Below the pieces are notes generated by a model. It was not told the origin of the DNA, made no database searches, and saw only the letters and a program-made list of their open reading frames with translations. Positions 62,270 to 64,000 of a DNA stretch of 64,000 bases are shown here, piece by piece. How positions within the stretch are numbered: the stretch's first letter is position 1; each line of letters starts with the position of its first letter. The DNA lies in the NCBI GenBank assembly GCA_035347995.1, contig DAOPQD010000004.1, positions 11,266 through 75,265 on the forward strand. Direction: 5' to 3'. Source of the stretch: JAAZNO01 sp012798275 (GTDB lineage Bacteria > Chloroflexota > Anaerolineae > B4-G1 > SLSP01). Made by a program: the position numbers and the translations under genes.

Positions 62270-63934
62270 CTAACGGGGCCACAGCGGCGCGGCGGGAGCG
62301 GGATCGTCGAACCACGTGGTATAGACTTCCCGGAAGACGCCGTTGTCGTGCAACTGCATCAGCGTCTCGTTGAACCAGTCGCGGAAGCTGGAGTCCCCTT
62401 GCGGCAGCACATAGCTCACCGGGCGATAGGTCAGCCGGGCGTCGGCGAGGGTGAAGCCAGCTTGACGGTACAGGGGGGAGAGCACGAGGCCGCGTTCGGC
62501 CAGCACGGCCACGACCTCGCCCCGTTGCAGCGCGGCGACCGCTTCATCGCGGGTGGGGTAGGACAGGGCATTGAGCGGGCCTCCCGCCAGTTGGGTGAGC
62601 TGGGGGATGGCTGCGGCCCCGTCGGAGTTGGCGACGACGCCCACGGGGCGCCCCACGAGTTCCTGCAGGGTGCGATAGGGCGCGGCGCTCAGCGAGAAGA
62701 GGCTCACCCCGTCGTCGAACAGCGCCAGCGAGGTGTCGGCCTGCAGCTCGAGCTCCCGTGATTGGACCCAGCCGCCAGCGAGCACGTCCACCTCGCCGGC
62801 GAGCAGCGCCTGCAGACCGCTCTCGCGCGTCACCGGCACCATCTCGACCGCCTCGCGGCTGCCGAACCATACCTCGGCAACGCGCTCCAGCAAACGCACC
62901 TCGAAGCCTGTCGGCACGCCGTCGTCGCGGTTGGCGGAATAGGGCCACAGGTCAATCAGGTAGCCGATGCGCAGCGTGCCGCGCGTTTTGATGGCGGCGC
63001 TCAGATCGGCGGTGGCGCGTTCCTGGGGAGCATCTCCTATGCTGGGGGTCGGGGCGTTGCCCGGCAGGCGCGGCAGCGTCGGCGGCGGGGTCCCCGGCAG
63101 CCAGCGGGCGAAGAGCGCCTCGCACGTGCCATCGGCGGCCATGTCCTGGAAGGTGAGCGTCACCAGATTAGCGAAGAAGGGGTCGTTTTCGCGGAAGCCG
63201 AGAGCGAAAGGTACCTGCGAGTATGGCCCTACGATCTCGGCGCCGCTGATCAGGCGGCGGGCGCGTTCCAGCCGATGGCGCTCGTCGGCATAGGCCTCGA
63301 TCTGACGGGTGCGCAGGGCCTCGGTCACCTGGAAGAAATTGTCATAGACGGTGAGAGTTGGTGTGACGGGAGCCGCGCTTTTCAGCCGCTGCCCGGCGTC
63401 CGTCCAACTCACGACGCCGATAGTCCGGCCGTTCACGTCGCCGAGGGCGCGGATGCCGGTATCGGGGAAGGTCAGCAGCGCGTCGCCGTTGATGAAATAC
63501 GGCGGGCTGAAGTCAATCTCCTGCTCATTGTTGTGGGTGTGGGGGACGCCGGCCAGCACGATGTCCACATCGCCCTCGATGAGATGCTGCGCCGCCGTGT
63601 CAGAGCGCAGCTGACGGAAGATCACGGCCTCGGGATTGCCCAGCCAGCGCTGCGCCAGTTCGTGCGCCAGGTCAATCTCCAGACCTGCCAGCTCGCCATT
63701 TGCGCTGATGAAGGAGAAGGGTTCCAGGTCATAGCGGATGCCCACGATGAGGGCGCCGCGTTCGCGGATGCGCGCCGCCGTGGTGACTTGCGCGGGGAAA
63801 GGTTCCGGCGTCGGCGCGACATAGGTGAGCACCGGTTCTGCCTGTGTCTCTGTCTGCAGCAGGCCGGCCAGATCCGAACAGCCGGAGAGCAGCACGATCC
63901 CCAGTAACCCTAGCAATGGTAACAAGCGACGCAT
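62270..63934 (-). CDS. Lipoprotein with two tandem amino-acid-type binding domains
   Basis: A 554-aa lipoprotein with lipobox LLSGC, a linker, and two SBP_bac_3-type domains: about 55-285 (RIRERGALIVGIRYDLEPFSFISANGELAGLEIDLAHELAQRWLG...) and about 310-550 (AIKTRGTLRIGYLIDLWPYSANRDDGVPTGFEVRLLERVAEVWFG...). Each has the RxGxLxIG...L.PfS...G...GfEvdL pattern. Such domains bind polar amino acids for ABC transporters or sense them in receptor kinases; no permease is visible in the window. GAGGAGG precedes the start. Confidence 0.9.
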   Translation of the reverse strand: MRRLLPLLGLLGIVLLSGCSDLAGLLQTETQAEPVLTYVAPTPEPFPAQVTTAARIRERGALIVGIRYDLEPFSFISANGELAGLEIDLAHELAQRWLGNPEAVIFRQLRSDTAAQHLIEGDVDIVLAGVPHTHNNEQEIDFSPPYFINGDALLTFPDTGIRALGDVNGRTIGVVSWTDAGQRLKSAAPVTPTLTVYDNFFQVTEALRTRQIEAYADERHRLERARRLISGAEIVGPYSQVPFALGFRENDPFFANLVTLTFQDMAADGTCEALFARWLPGTPPPTLPRLPGNAPTPSIGDAPQERATADLSAAIKTRGTLRIGYLIDLWPYSANRDDGVPTGFEVRLLERVAEVWFGSREAVEMVPVTRESGLQALLAGEVDVLAGGWVQSRELELQADTSLALFDDGVSLFSLSAAPYRTLQELVGRPVGVVANSDGAAAIPQLTQLAGGPLNALSYPTRDEAVAALQRGEVVAVLAERGLVLSPLYRQAGFTLADARLTYRPVSYVLPQGDSSFRDWFNETLMQLHDNGVFREVYTTWFDDPAPAAPLWPR

Positions 63935-64000
63935 CGTTTGTAATCCTCCTCGTATAAAATAGTCTCCAGACAGTAAGTAGATAATTGAATACAGGTCGGC

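Overview
The window is about 64 kb of GC-rich bacterial chromosome, most likely from the Chloroflexota, probably an Anaerolineae-like lineage. This is an inference. It rests on Thr/Pro-rich 'TPTPTP' linkers in secreted and lipoproteins, the mix of lipoprotein, RodZ-like and MutL-like genes, the giant STAND/TPR protein, and the absence of outer-membrane genes. Housekeeping genes are rplS, the sufCBD genes (sufB carries two inteins), dnaE, rpsT, rplI, rimO, gyrB, tRNA-Asn and tRNA-Val. Sigma-70-like promoters with recognisable -35 and -10 boxes are visible in front of many transcription units.

Region by region. 1-2.3 kb (minus): rplS, a LysM protein and a membrane-anchored Thr/Pro-rich protein. 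2.4-9.9 kb (minus): a tightly packed seven-gene operon of unknown function, built around a MutL-type (glutamate-mutase-associated) ATPase-fold protein, a double zinc-ribbon protein with repeated PDWL motifs, and several membrane proteins; one promoter lies in front. 10-13.8 kb: an accessory island with a chimeric transposase remnant, a DUF4007-like fragment, an HNH nuclease, a methyltransferase-HIT fusion, tRNA-Asn and an IS630-type fragment.

13.8-27.5 kb (plus) is the most unusual locus. A strong promoter in an AT-rich leader precedes a two-TM protein, a 2249-aa STAND-like NTPase with about 50 TPR units, a gingipain (C25)-like clan CD protease, a MraZ paralogue, an FtsZ paralogue, an 80-aa protein, and an 877-aa protein with a TIM-barrel-like domain and two C39-like papain-fold domains. 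Tandem repeats sit just after the promoter and again immediately in front of the mraZ-like gene. I read this as a self-regulated module linking an FtsZ polymer to a signalling NTPase and proteases. It may act in cell division, regulated death or defence; its function is not known to me.

27.5-40.1 kb: sufD, sufB and sufC, a YIP1-type membrane protein, dnaE, tRNA-Val, a CapA-like lipoprotein and rpsT. 40.1-42.4 kb looks origin-proximal: a non-coding region with a cluster of DnaA-box-like TTTTCCACA motifs, then two small genes, then an exact 16-bp parS palindrome (42101-42116). 42.4-59.2 kb (mostly plus): rplI, a rodZ-like gene, rimO, a Nudix/FAD oxidase pair on the minus strand, a glycosidase, a sugar-type binding lipoprotein, glycerate kinase, an O-antigen-ligase-like TPR protein, a WecA/MraY-like transferase, a DsbA-cyclophilin lipoprotein and a PrsW-like protease. 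59.2-64 kb (minus): gyrB, a membrane protein and a double periplasmic-binding-domain lipoprotein. Two intergenic regions (42.1-42.4 and 47.3-47.9 kb) share pieces of a dispersed repeat.
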